Assembly: GCA_026315105.1 (NCBI GenBank)
Contig: CM048744.1
Coordinates: 929,565,503-929,629,502 of the forward strand
DNA length: 64,000 nt
Direction of reading: 5' to 3'
Source: Locusta migratoria
Taxonomy: Eukaryota > Arthropoda > Insecta > Orthoptera > Acrididae
Shown here: one piece after another, positions 33,757 through 44,159 of the stretch
How positions within the stretch are numbered: position 1 is the first letter of the stretch
How the letters are laid out: the number at the start of each line of letters is the position of its first letter
Notes under the pieces: model-generated
Databases searched by the model: none
Told to the model about the DNA's origin: nothing
What the model saw: only the letters and a program-made list of their open reading frames with translations
Translations under genes and position numbers: made by a program

Positions 33757-34326
33757 GTCCTTAGGTTAGTTTACCTAGGTTTAAGTAGTTTGTAAGCTAC
33801 GGACTGATGACCACTTAGTTTGGTCCGATAGATTTACAAACATTTGAACATTTGAATATGGACACATCACGTGTTCTGAAAGAGGGAAAGCCTCGTCAGC
33901 AAAAAGTACGTACGCCATAGGTGTCGTATTGGTTGTAGATATTCGACTCTTCTGTGGAATTTGCAGTTTCCCATTTATAATTTTCTGGTAGATGACAGAA
34001 TCTTTGAATATTGAAGAATCACTGCACTTTCCTTAGACTCCCACCTCAATGCTGATGAACTTGTAATCTACATAACAAATAGCAAGTAACACAATGGAAA
34101 AATATCTCTTGTAATTGTAATACAGCGATCCGCTAGGAGGTGGCTGTATAATTCTTATGTGCTTTCCATCGACAGCACCTATACGGTTCGGGAACTATGC
34201 GCGCTTGTCGAACGTTTTTGCAATGTTATTCCATTCTTCCTCTGTAGGTTCCCGTAAACACATGTCAGTCACATTGGCCCATATAGCAGAACAAACTTGC
34301 CTTACAATATTCCGAACAGAGTGGCG
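33259..34326 (-). pseudogene. PIF/Harbinger DDE transposase (DDE_Tnp_4 type), split by a SINE
   Basis: Read on the minus strand, the frame begins near NIVRQVCSAIWANVTDM. It continues with RIGAVDGKHIRI (first catalytic D, about 34165-34180), GSLYYNYKRYFSIVLLAI, GKCSDSSIFKDS (second D) and YVLFADEAFPLSEHVMCPY (catalytic E, about 33885-33905). The SINE at 33611-33853 interrupts just after MCPY. Beyond it the protein resumes in another frame as FNYRLSRARRYI, stop, then FGILSNNGRILHRPLDVKI and DMVKTYCILHNVIS. All three catalytic residues survive, but there are at least three in-frame stops (before FPNRIG, after EVGV, after RRYI) and a frameshift. The enzyme cut and joined the transposon at TWA targets. 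Family recognition is confident; the gene is dead. Confidence 0.88.
33611..33853 (+). mobile_element. tRNA-derived SINE, type C, with internal (GT)n expansion
   Basis: The head GCCGCGGTGGAGTAGCCGAG and B box GGTTCGAGTCCTCC are followed by a 50-base GT microsatellite (33705-33754) in place of the short GTGTGTG of other copies. TTGTCCTTAGGTTAGTTTAC, the body and the tail ACAAACATTTGAACA come next. The 10-bp target duplication GAATATGGAC occurs at 33601-33610 and 33854-33863, inside the Harbinger transposase gene. Confidence 0.95.
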
Positions 34327-34462
34327 ACCTTTTCAGCGTCCATTTCTAAACTAAAAGGGATTCTCGTTGCGTATAGTTGTAAGCTAAAAGTCGCGCGTAA
34401 TAAGTCGCGTGCGATTGGTCGCGTCCTTGGGAACTCAGCCGAAGATAATGAGAAAGCTCTAC

Positions 34463-35258
34463 TGACAAGGAAAGTACATGGGCTCGAACAAACATATCTG
34501 TATGAACCTTTGGTTACAGTATCTCTTCGTGCACCTCAATGTGCTGGTGGGTGTCGTTTTCATGCAAAACTTTGCAATCATGCTCTAGATAGCACTGGAG
34601 ATGTAATTAAAGACGCCATACGTAATGCAGATATCTGAACTATAAAAAAAATGTAATAATCGGCGTACATGTTCTCTAGCGTATTTTCATCAAAAGCCGT
34701 GATGATAGTTGCAACTTTAACCTTCTTCTCGGAAGACTGTTGGTATTCACTGCCACTGCTTCCATCCCCTCTTCCCGCACTTACCGTAGCACTACCGCTA
34801 GCAATGAGTTTTTCATCATCCCTATTATCATCATTATGTGTTAGTGTTACAACAGTATCTAACTTATGCTCATATGTCTGTTCCATAACAGATACGAGAA
34901 AGCATGCGAATGATTCATCTTCCACACTAATACCATCTTCACGAAAAATGGTTCTTCGTAACTTCATCTCAACCAATCGCAATACTTTAGCAGGATTGAT
35001 CATAAATCGCCGCTCCATCTGACGCTTCACCACACAAATGTCACAAAACGCAACTTCGGAGGCACACTGCACCGTCCCTACTGGCGAACCGACAGGTCAA
35101 AGTGCAATGCGGCATGGCACACGCAGAGGCCTCTAACGGACGACTGCAGAGTTTTGCAGATGCGGGAGTGTCACTAGTGTAATAAGTGATCTTTACATTA
35201 TCTCTCGTACAATTTTGATGTATATGTGTTGGTTCGAGCCCAAGTACTTTCCTTGTGA
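34463..35258. mobile_element. TIR element with internal ORF, superfamily unknown
   Basis: The left arm from 34463 (TGACAAGGAAAGTACATGGG) and the right arm to 35258 (inverse TCACAAGGAAAGTACTTGGG) are inverted repeats extending about 130-150 bp, including the shared blocks GCTCGAAC and TGCAAAACT. The element starts 22 bp after the Harbinger element ends. A 164-codon minus-strand ORF fills the interior. I could not identify a target duplication. Confidence 0.6.
34578..35072 (-). CDS. Unassigned 164-codon ORF inside a TIR element
   Basis: This open frame lies almost wholly between the arms of the inverted repeat. The N-terminal third is basic (VVKRQMERRFMINPAKVLRL). The middle is acidic, then Ser/Gly-rich (SVEDESFACFLVSVM, then GRGDGSSGSEYQQSSEKKV). 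The C-terminal part contains FDENTLENMYADYYIFF and runs into the left arm. I recognise no domain. It may be the remaining exon of a transposon accessory protein, or a chance frame. An antisense frame of 117 codons is also open, which weakens the case. No promoter was found. Confidence 0.3.
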   Translation of the reverse strand: MQCASEVAFCDICVVKRQMERRFMINPAKVLRLVEMKLRRTIFREDGISVEDESFACFLVSVMEQTYEHKLDTVVTLTHNDDNRDDEKLIASGSATVSAGRGDGSSGSEYQQSSEKKVKVATIITAFDENTLENMYADYYIFFIVQISALRMASLITSPVLSRA

Positions 35259-35489
35259 GACACATTACACACATACTTAACCTTCCAGTACTGTCCTAAC
35301 GGTGATTCTAATTACAGAGACTGAGTTGGAAGCCGGTCGGTGAGGAAGACCCCGATCGCGACTTTATAACCGTCGATGGCGCGGTGGCTGCCCCTCCCCC
35401 CCTCGCGTCTGGGCGGCGTGGTCCCCCGTGCCTTAATGTGCTGCAATTTCATAGCAATATCTAGCAATAGAACACCTTTTTACTGCACT

Positions 35490-35625
35490 CAGAAAAGGAT
35501 ATCTACTTCTAAACTGCGCATACTATCGAATTCTGAAGTATCTGCTTCGTCTTCTCTGGTGAAGGAATTTCGGAAAGTGTGTTTAGCAAATTTAGTTTAG
35601 CATACCTGTCATCAGTGCATCCGCG
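35490..35625 (-). pseudogene. Jockey/CR1-like LINE fragment, upstream region
   Basis: This short block resembles the region upstream of the RT domain in the family found at 28590-30085 (GATATCTACTTCTAA, TCGAATTCTG, GAAGGAATTTCGGAAAG). The intervals 35260-35490 and 35630-36380 hold no recognised gene. Local GC-rich patches at 35380-35430 and 35800-35900 carry no coding signal. Confidence 0.55.
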
Positions 35626-36389
35626 GAATCCGCAAGCCGTACGCTGCGTCATGGACCCTTCGACTCCTATAGTGAAGTTCTATGGCTGTAGGCGCCTCAA
35701 CAGTGTCAGAATGTGATGTTACCTCACATTTCGCGCCTTTCATTTTATTACTTAGGTTTATTTTCCAAATTTTATTCTTCCGTTTGGCCAGCCGTGGCAG
35801 TCCGTAGCAGGTACGGTCCGAGCTAGCAAGCGACGGACGGTCGCTCGCACCGTGGGGGCTCTGAGCTTCCGGGAACGGCGTACAGCGGGGGCTCTGCCGT
35901 CACTGCGAATGGCGGGAAGTACATTTTATTAACTTTGTAGTATTCTTGTTTTGAGCTCCAACATTTCTCAAGGATATAGTTATGGCTGATTAATATTTTA
36001 TTTAATAATGTCTTAAAGTTTATTATTATTAAGAGTAAGTTGAATGTAGAACGGGTGATGTTATTGGACAGAAAGTGTCAGCCAATGGCGTGATAGTATG
36101 ATGGATTCTCGCTCCAAGACTTTGAGGTGGACACTAGGCAGTCGGCGGGTGGTGTCCGTTGTGGAACCACGTATTGTGTGTGCGCCGTTAGTGCGCTCGG
36201 GTAGCTAAGTCGGTGGGTATCAGAGTGTTTATCGTTATTGTGTCACGTTCCCGTGTGGAGTCACTTATTGTTTCGATCGCGCTACGGGCGTGTAGATAGT
36301 AAAGTTTGGTGTATGGTGTCCGGTACGGAACCAAGCATTTATTGAGTTGATTATACTAGGTAATCTGTCTTATGCTGACTGCAATCAAG

Positions 36390-36445
36390 AGATTTATTTT
36401 ATACCAGACGCGTTTCGCTTTTATATTTTAAAAGCATCTTCAGTG
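36390..36445 (-). other. Hairpin-GAAAC repeat motif, hammerhead-like
   Basis: On the minus strand: CTGAAGA, T, a perfect 6-bp stem (GCTTTT ... AAAAGC) and GAAAC, followed by GCGTCTGG and an A/T-rich AAATAAA. The core CUGANGA-stem-GAAA resembles a hammerhead ribozyme, but one extra T separates the core from the stem. Similar units occur at 53860, 56463 and 58985. Confidence 0.4.
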
Positions 36446-36741
36446 GTCTGTAAATGATACAAAGGTTTGTACAATTTGTTTTCGATAAATAGATTAAAAC
36501 AGTTTTTAAAAAAACATTTTGCACGTTAGGCCTAAGTGTTTTTAATTTAATTAATATTCGGTCTACTCACGGCGTTGATGTCTCTTCTTTACATGTTACT
36601 ACTGCTTCTCCGTCTTGTTGGCTGGAGTTCATTTTTTCCTGGCGTGTGTTTCAGAGCTGTGTACAGCTTTTCGTGTGTTTTTGTATCGTTTTTTTCCTTT
36701 TCATCTCAGTGTCACTGTAACCCAATCTGTTTATTTGTCAT

Positions 36742-37560
36742 TTCACTACAGTGTGGCACATTCTGTTGTAGCAATTTGTAATTTACGAGGATAAGCAAAG
36801 ATTGTTTATTATCTACAACTTTGCTCTGTATGCTTTTTTCATATCTCGTATCGTTTCAGGGATATTTGCAAAAATAACGGCGATTTTGGGATGTCTGTCT
36901 GTCCGTAACATGTTCCCAGGCTTTACGACGAACCGTTCAACCGATCAGCACCAAATTTTACAGACATAATTGTAGGCCGCCAGAGACGAGAACCCCTTTT
37001 TTCAAATTTTTTCGGACAAAAAATACGGTAATAATACAAAAAAAAAAGCCGTTTGTAATATAATTGTAATTGCAAACGAACCGTTCATCTGGCACGAAAA
37101 TTAAACAATCTAATTGGTAGAGGGCAAAATTCTCTACAACTTCGCTCTATTATGTTTTTCTTCATATCTTGCAACGTTGCAGAGATATTTGCAAAAATAA
37201 CGGCGATTCGACGATGTCTATCTGTCTGTAACGTGTTCCCACTTTTTAGGTCGAACCGTTCAACCGATCGGCACCAAATTTTACAGACACAATTGTTGGC
37301 TACCAGAGACGAGAACCTCGCTTTTTCAAATATTTCGGGCAAGAAATACGTCAGTAATACCAAAAAAAAGCCGTTTGTAATGTAATTTTAATTGCAAATA
37401 AATCGTTCATCTGACGCGAAAATTGAATAACCGAATTTGTAGAGGAGATAATTCTCTACAACTTTGTTCCCTTATGTTTTTTTAATATCTCGTATCGTTT
37501 GAGAGATATTTACAAAAATAACGGAGTTTTGACACTCCATTGAAATAACGAAAAGCAGCC
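36742..37560. repeat. 322-bp tandem array (about 2.3 copies) with flanking repeat
   Basis: Blocks such as CTACAACTTYGCTCTRTTATG and GATATTTGCAAAAATAACGG recur at about 36813, 37135 and 37457 with a period near 322 bp. The third unit is partial. The segment 36742-36830 also matches the inverse of 51640-51695. A related single unit occurs at 46060-46235. No coding potential; probably an internal array of an unclassified transposon. Confidence 0.8.
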
Positions 37561-37568
37561 GTTCGCCG

Positions 37569-37890
37569 ATGTCACGTGACATTCCTCGCCCAGAACTCTT
37601 TCTGGCATACGCCATCTTGCGTCGCGTATTTGATGATTTTCTTATTGTAACTTACACGTTGTCATTTCAAAGCAATGGTGCACTGAAGAAGTAACAAAAA
37701 CACGTCGTTCTTCGTACGATAAATGATAATCTAGTGTCTAAAAATGCCATATTATCATAAGTTAACAACGGCCATCAATAGTATGAGATTAAAGAATGTA
37801 ACTTCTAATTGTTAGCCCTAGCGTCGTGAGCAATGCGTCGGACTGTGATGCTGAAGGTCAGTGGTTCGGAACTCGCCACTGCTTAATTTT
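37569..37890 (+). repeat. Left arm of a long inverted repeat, ends in a tRNA-like module
   Basis: This arm begins with the palindrome ATGTCACGTGACAT (37569-37582). It matches the reverse complement of 39243-39544 through blocks such as TGTCATTTCAAAGCAATGG and AAAACACGTCGTTCTT. At its right end, 37815-37890 looks like a degraded tRNA: TAGCGTCGTGAGCAATGCGT as D-arm, an anticodon-arm region GTCGGACTGTGATGCTGA, and a B-box-like GGTTCGGAACTC. Confidence 0.65.
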
Positions 37891-38848
37891 TTTCCTAAAA
37901 AGGGTTTCAGACACACTTATTAATTAAACACAGCTATGTTCTTCAATGTTTAGAGTTGTGAATATGTAAGAATGCTCCCTCTAAAACGCGTGTTTGTGCT
38001 ATTTCGTGAACATGCCGTGAAATACGTAATACGTCTGAAGAATATGCACGTAAACTGGGAAGATACTGTAATATTGAACATTTTGCACAAAGTGCTGATA
38101 CAGGTAGTTTCGTATATAGAGGAAGTCCCAGATTTCTTTGGAAAGTGTAGTTTCCTAATCAAACAGAAGGAAAGTGTATACATTGCAACAAAATACCTTG
38201 TTCATTTTTTTTCTAAGCGTTTATTCACTATTTGTGGAATATACTGAAAGTCATTAACTAGAATCAATGCATCGACTAAAATGTTTGTCTTTAACATGGT
38301 TGCTATGGACGCTTTTAACGTAGATGGTATTACCTTTCCTGTAGTTCATATATGAGTTCGTTCATGTTACACTGTTCTGCGCTAAAATAAAGAGTAAATA
38401 TCCCATTTCACACTGTGATTACGTTTCCTTTTATAGCTAAAATCACAAACGGAATAAGTGTGGTAATACTGAATTCCACATAACATATATATACAAAGTT
38501 AGTACTATCAATATGTCATTTACAACAGTCATTCTAACCGTATCTCTCCAGTTTATGTACAAGTGTTAAAGAAGTCAATGTTTACAATCGTTGCTTTGTA
38601 TTTCATGGCATGTTCTCGAAACAGAACAAACGCGCTTTTCAGATAAAGTGCTGTTACCTTTGAACAACTCAGAATCTTGCAGAATACAATTGCGTTCAGT
38701 TGACAAGAGTGTGCAAAAACCTTTTAGGAAGCAAGACGAAAAATAAAGTAGGACAAAAAAATTTATATAGTGAGATCGATGCTTTGCGGTCGTTGGTCCA
38801 TATTTGACTGGCTCGTTCGTTGAGAATTTTACTCAATTTTTTATTGGC

Positions 38849-39067
38849 GTTGAACCAACACCGTCTGAAGAGAAGACCTGTGCACTGCTGTGCCACGTCA
38901 CGTTACGCAGAGTAGCTTGCGATCGCGTAGCTTACTGGCTGGCTGATGGAGCAAACTCACCGCCTCACAGCGGCCAGCCAGTGAGCTACGCGATTGCGAG
39001 CTACTCTGTGTGTTGTGGCGTGGCACGGCAGTGTACAGGCTTCCTCTTCAGATGGTGTTAGTTGAAC
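38849..39067. mobile_element. Foldback element, about 219 bp
   Basis: Two arms of about 95 bp are reverse complements: GTTGAACCAACACCGTCTGA at the left against CAGATGGTGTTAGTTGAAC at the right. The loop is only about 25 bp. The inner part (GCGATCGCGTAGCTTACTGG) matches the inner hairpin of the MITE at 1.6 kb (GCGATAGCGTAGCTAACTGG). ORFs across it are palindrome artefacts. No target duplication was identified. Confidence 0.85.
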
Positions 39068-39242
39068 CGTCTTTCGTTTTCTGTCTTTTAATTGGTTCGT
39101 CGGTTTGAACGTGTACTTTGTGGACGTTGATTTGTTTTGTCCTATTTTGATCGTTTCGGATAACTCAGTTCTCTCGTTACAGAGGGCGTCGAGCTACCAT
39201 GCCGGCAACCCTCTGACCGAGCGCGCCGAGCAACCGCGCCCT

Positions 39243-39544
39243 AGCAAGTTCCGAACCACCGTGTAACATGTTCGTACATGACATACTAATTCCTCGACTA
39301 TTACGCTATGGCGAACAGCTGCGAGAGTAATCCGTGATTCTCGAACTATCGATGGCAGGTGTTAACTAACTAACCAACATTAGATTATAATTCATTGTCT
39401 TAAGAACGACGTGTTTTTGATCTTTTTCAGTGCGCCATTGCTTTGAAATGACAACTCTTGAGTTATAATAACAAAATCGTCAAGTAGAGAAAGGAAGATG
39501 GCGTACGCAAAAGAGATTTTGGCGCGAGGGATGTCACGTGACTG
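39243..39544 (-). repeat. Right arm of the long inverted repeat
   Basis: This is the reverse complement of 37569-37875, sharing ATGTCACGTGAC, the TTTGAAATGACAAC block and the GGTTCGGAAC string of the tRNA-like module. It lies about 1.4 kb from the left arm. The foldback at 38849 lies between the arms. Confidence 0.65.
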
Positions 39545-39649
39545 ATTTACGAACGCCAAATATACGCTGTGTTCCATCCAGGCTATAGTTACTCTTCCGA
39601 ACGCCAAATGTACGCTACGTTCGTTCCAGCCTATAGTCATTCGTAACCA

Positions 39650-41350
39650 GTACAGGCAAAGAAAATAAATTTTGAACTGTCAAGACAAGAAAGGTGAGAA
39701 TATTTTAATTGAAAAATATAATGAAAATGTGGGAGAGATGTTAAAATGATAGTTCAAAGAGGTAAAAGTTCAAAAAAGAGTATGTTTGTCAAACCTAAAC
39801 ACAAACATCATACAATTTTGGCTGTTTGTTAAAATACGGCCAGAAAGAATATTACGTGTTGGGTACATAGATATTACCACAATAGTAGAGTCGTAATCTT
39901 ATCACCATAATTTTTTATTGTTTAGATTATTACTTTGGTCCAAAATGTTTGCAAAAACTTATAAAACCACAAATCTAAAGTGTTGCTTTTAAATACAGGT
40001 TACTATTTATTTGAGCCATAAGGCAAAGATGCGCTCCCCAACCTGATGCCAAGCACTAGATGCAATAGAATGTTTCTCCTATTAAAATATTTTCCTAATA
40101 ATATTAATTCTTCATTATGACTGAACGTCTGGTTTCATAACATTACTAAAATTGTATTTTCATAAAGCTATCCGTGTAGTTGAAAATATATCACCCAAGG
40201 AGAGTCTTGGCACTATATTTATCCGAAAGTCTCAGGGTCAGTATATTTGTTCAAAAACTTGTGAAAGTAAATATATGCCTTTCATCTAAAATGATTTTAG
40301 CATAATGGTCACATGGAGTGGAGTACACCCATGGTCAGTTTAAGGGTATTGCAAGAACTGCAGATGCTGCAGGCCCTTGAGATTGAGTGAGCCTGATACT
40401 GATTGGGTCCCCAATATTGGGGGGGGGGGGGGGGCTCATGATCGAGGGGTCCCAGAATTTAGGGGAACTCGAAAGTCAGGGGACCCAAAAATTAATGGGC
40501 CCACAAGTTTGAGTTTACATTAAGAACAGACTGGTTTCTTGTCGAAAGAGGAAAAAAATCTTCAAATCTAGGATGTTAATAGGCAGCCTTCACATTAGTT
40601 CTGTTGTTGAAATTATCATGTTGTTGTTTATACTTTTTCTGAAACCAGACAGCTTTGATGAATACTGTTGGAATTCTAAGTGTGGCGTATGGTCAGACAT
40701 CTACAGGTAACATTCTGTGACAACCCTCAGGCATTGGAAAATCTATAGTAATCTGTTTCTTTTTTATTTTTATTTATTACATCATAAAACTGGTAAATGC
40801 TTGCTTATCATTAAATTAGCAACTTTAAGAAGACATTAAGATTCCCAACATAATTTTTGAGGACCATTTTGTAAACGATATTCCAGCGATGTGAGGGATA
40901 GGGGACATCGTCAAATGTGAAAAATATGTAGGCAGATGTAAATAAGCCTTTCTGAGATTTGGAAAACTATTTAGTAATTCACTGTAACAGATACAAATAA
41001 AAATCTATTCACAAATGGTTTGATATTACTGTAATGTTACAGATGCCTAGTAAATTGTTATGTTCTTATATTGATGATTCTATTGTGTGTTGATTATATG
41101 TTCAGGTTCATACGTTTTAAATGCATACTCTCGTATGGTGCAAGTTTCTTTGTTTTAATGCTGGTCTATATTTGCTGTACAGTACTTTTGTAGATATTTT
41201 AAGCATAAATTTAATGGAAACAGTACCACCATCATCCTTTCCCTGTACTATCCATATTCTTACAACTCGATCTTAACACATTCAGTAAAACTCACCAAAT
41301 TAAATGATAATCAGACTGAAAAGTGGCTGTAAATGTCACAATGTGATTAG
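39650..41350. other. No recognisable gene; poly-G run near 40420
   Basis: AT-rich DNA. The stretch 40375-40510 is unusual: a 16-base G run embedded in repeated GGGxCCC-like strings. No ORF of note. Confidence 0.45.
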
Positions 41351-41359
41351 TTTGTTTTA

Positions 41360-41720
41360 TCAAGCTGTGCTTTGGTTATTTTGGTGCATACAACTGATAC
41401 CAATAATAGGAGCAGAGATGTTTAAGCCCCCTAACCTCTTGCCACATACCTTGAATCCAGTGCAAATAAACTTGGTTTTCTCGAATGAAATTTGTAGCCT
41501 AGTGCTTTCATGTGATTCCTTGGGTATCTCCCTATTTATTTGATTTCTGTGATTCTGCTGTCTTCTAGTATCTCTAAATTGTCTACGAAAACCAGATAAC
41601 TGACATTGAGGTTTTCTAATATATGTTGTAGTTGAGTTCTCTAATGGTTTCATCAAGGTTGAAGAGCAGTGGCGACAATCTGTCACTTTGTCGCATGAAA
41701 GTCTTAATCTCAAAAGGCTT
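41360..41720 (-). pseudogene. RTE-like LINE RT fragment, heavily decayed
   Basis: On the minus strand a motif-B remnant (RQSDRLSPLLFNLDETIREL, about 41690-41640) is followed by LVFVDNLEILEDSR. That is motif C with VDN in place of the catalytic ADD. The sequence continues towards an ENQVYLHW remnant. The two catalytic aspartates of motif C are reduced to one, and the frame changes several times. The fragment differs from the RTE copy at 20556-22397. Confidence 0.65.
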
Positions 41721-41729
41721 TGATATATC

Positions 41730-43100
41730 ACAAATAAATTTCATGTACGTAAGTGTTTGTGTGATGAGAAGTACTGTTTTGTTTCAATTCTATGATCTTA
41801 TGGGAAATTGAAGATGGACTTTTTGAAGTCACCAAACTTGCAAATGAGCTGGTAGCTTCAGGTTGCCTTGGAATCTCTTTAGTTGAAAGTCCGCTTGGTG
41901 TTACCCAATCTTGTATTCGAGCTCCTCATCAATTCTCTGACAAAGAAAATATGAGAAGGTCCTGTAAATAACCTTAACCAGGGAAATTCCACTGTAAGTA
42001 TTAGCATCTTTTGATTTTGTGCAACTGTAATTCAATTAGTTGAATCTTGTATTTGTGAAGTAATAAGTCTTACATTCTCCCCTTAATACTGCTTTATGAA
42101 ACTAAGTGAACGTTTGCAGGATTGTTTACTTTTCTCTCTTCAAACAATTACCAGTTTAGGTTTTTCACCAACCCATCACATTTCCATTTGGGCGAAGTAA
42201 GTGTGTGACCACTCAGCTTTTCTTTATTATTTGCTCAAATTGGTGCTCTTTTAAAGGAATTAGTGATCTATATTCATAAATACTTGTAGAAGAGTAGTTT
42301 AGATATTGGTGTCTAGTTTTCTTTGAACTGGTTGTGAGAGTGAACTCTGAGATAAGAGCAAGTACAATGTAGAAGCAGAATATCTATAAGGTAATGAGTG
42401 ATATGAGACGACGATCAGTGAACAAACATGTAAAAGGTTGAGATTATTTGAGAGAAAAGCATTTGATGAAGATAGAAATGTGGTAGCAGTCATAGTCAAT
42501 GGATGATTGCACAGTCTGTTTTTAAAAAGCTCTTTCATATAAGCTAAAGAATGCAAGAGAAGAGAGGAAGTATATTTTACACGTGTAAATACATAAAAAT
42601 GAATGGTAATTCCAGCTCCACAAAATGTTCAATACTACTAATAAGTTCAGAGGACAGCATCGTTAGTTAACATGAATGCCTTGAAATTACAGAGTACTGC
42701 AATCAGTAAAGCTAAATGCGAATGGTAGGGACTCACTATATCATCAGCAAAAACCCACAACGATTAGTGTGATACAAATTTACATGATTTCAAAAATATT
42801 TAACCATTCTCTCTCTTTAAATGACCATTCTTATTATATTGCAAGGACTGGTAGTGCATACCCTTTTATGCTTCACACAAATAAAATATTTATTTGGTGA
42901 AATATTGCAGATTTAGTATTTTTCTGAGGTGTAAGTTTGTGGGTGTACATTAGCACATGCATGATCACACTCGTGTTTTTGCAGACGTCCATACATCAGA
43001 TTTGTACTGCACCCCACAATCCGAAAAAGGATGAATTTACAAATAAACTGTATTTAATTAATAATTCTAGGATATGAGCCATCCAAATCTGAATGAACCA
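41730..43100. other. No recognisable gene
   Basis: AT-rich sequence. Weak similarity to upstream LINE sequence may continue on the minus strand to about 41960, but I cannot support it. Confidence 0.45.
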
Positions 43101-43114
43101 CTAAAAGCTGTCTT

Positions 43115-44150
43115 ATACTAAAGCTGAAACACCGGCTCCTTTTGGGACAAAGAAACATTCTGCAAGAAAGGGTTTGTGGATTGTTAATGTGGAAACAGCA
43201 AAACTATTGAAACCTGGTCAGAAGATTTATCTGACTTGTAGAAAACAATGTCCAGCAAAGGAAGCACAAAAGTTTGTTAACTTCATCCCATATCACCTGC
43301 TTTAAGATCAAGCAGAGTCAGCATATCCAGAAGAATCACGCAGTACATATGTTACTGCTTTTGCTTTCTCCAGTGATCTCTCTGCAAACTGGATGTATAA
43401 CTCTGGTCCCTGAGCATAGACCTGCAGCACGACAGCACATTCATTGTCTTGCATTGTCCACCATGTTGTAATTTGGCAAACAAATTTCCATCAGTTTTTG
43501 TGTGAGAAATAATTCCTTACCTACATTTTGTTTTGAACTTTATGTCAATATGTGATGTAAAAGGTTGGTATGAGAGCCAAATCATATTGGCATATTCTAG
43601 AAATATTTCATAGTAGACACATTTGAATTTTGGCAGGAAATAAAATATGAAAATTTATCTCAGACATGGTCAGACAGCTGAAGTTCAGCATGCAGATAGC
43701 ATGGAGATAATTGGGGGTCTTCCCTCTCAAATGTCAGAGAGTATAAGCCAAAGATTATGCAAAACAAAAAGGAAATGAAACTCGTGAGGCAACTGCAAAT
43801 AATATTGCTGCTACTGGATTTTCAAAAGCCTACAACAACCCGGGAATGTCTTGAGTGTGAAGATTATAAGCATCTGATTAAAGAATTGAAGGAGGAGTTG
43901 CAACTGTCGAGGAACTAAAAAGTGCACATTATGAAATTATTACCTCAAAACTGGACAATAAAAGAGGTAATGCGAGAATTTGATATTTCAGAAATGGTGG
44001 TAAAGGCAGTTAGAAAGTTAAAGGTAGGAAATGGTGTATTGACACTGCCAAAGAACAAGTGTTACTGGCCAAACAGGCAGGATGTTTGTTGGTTTCCAGA
44101 CCAACACATTATTTCTGTCAGTCCAGGTCCATCAACAACATGAATGGGCC
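43115..44150 (+). pseudogene. Relic of a zinc-ribbon/HTH transposon-associated protein gene
   Basis: Two separated conserved blocks occur in order on the plus strand. Block 1 (43120-43260) reads TPAPFGTKKHSARKGLW, then LLKPGQKIYLTCRKQC. It resembles a protein family I have seen repeatedly in arthropod genomes with the form CDPFxxHKK...PGKKxCTxCRK. Block 2 (43922-44040) reads IMKLLPQNWTIKEVMREFDI then SEMVVKAVRKL, a helix-turn-helix typical of the same family. Sequence between the blocks has stops at the expected spacer, and the C-terminal half is not recognisable. I cannot name the family; it is usually multicopy, which suggests a mobile origin. The copy is broken by stops and frameshifts. 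Confidence 0.55.
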
Positions 44151-44159
44151 GTCTGTAAT

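Larger units (their letters stand above)
31263..34440. mobile_element. PIF/Harbinger DNA transposon with both genes, SINE inside
   Basis: The left end GGCTGAGTTCCCA (31263) is the exact reverse complement of the right end TGGGAACTCAGCC (34440). The flanks are TAA on the left and GAA on the right, a decayed or altered target duplication. Inside are a MADF exon on the plus strand (32861-33006) and a DDE transposase on the minus strand (33259-34326). These are the two proteins typical of this superfamily. A third, diverged copy of the terminus occurs at about 32565-32645 (inverse of 31275-31320), so the left 1.38 kb may be a separate MITE-like copy. GC-rich stretches at 31270-31500 and 32440-32830 are subterminal repeats of CGCTCG type. 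Confidence 0.8.
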
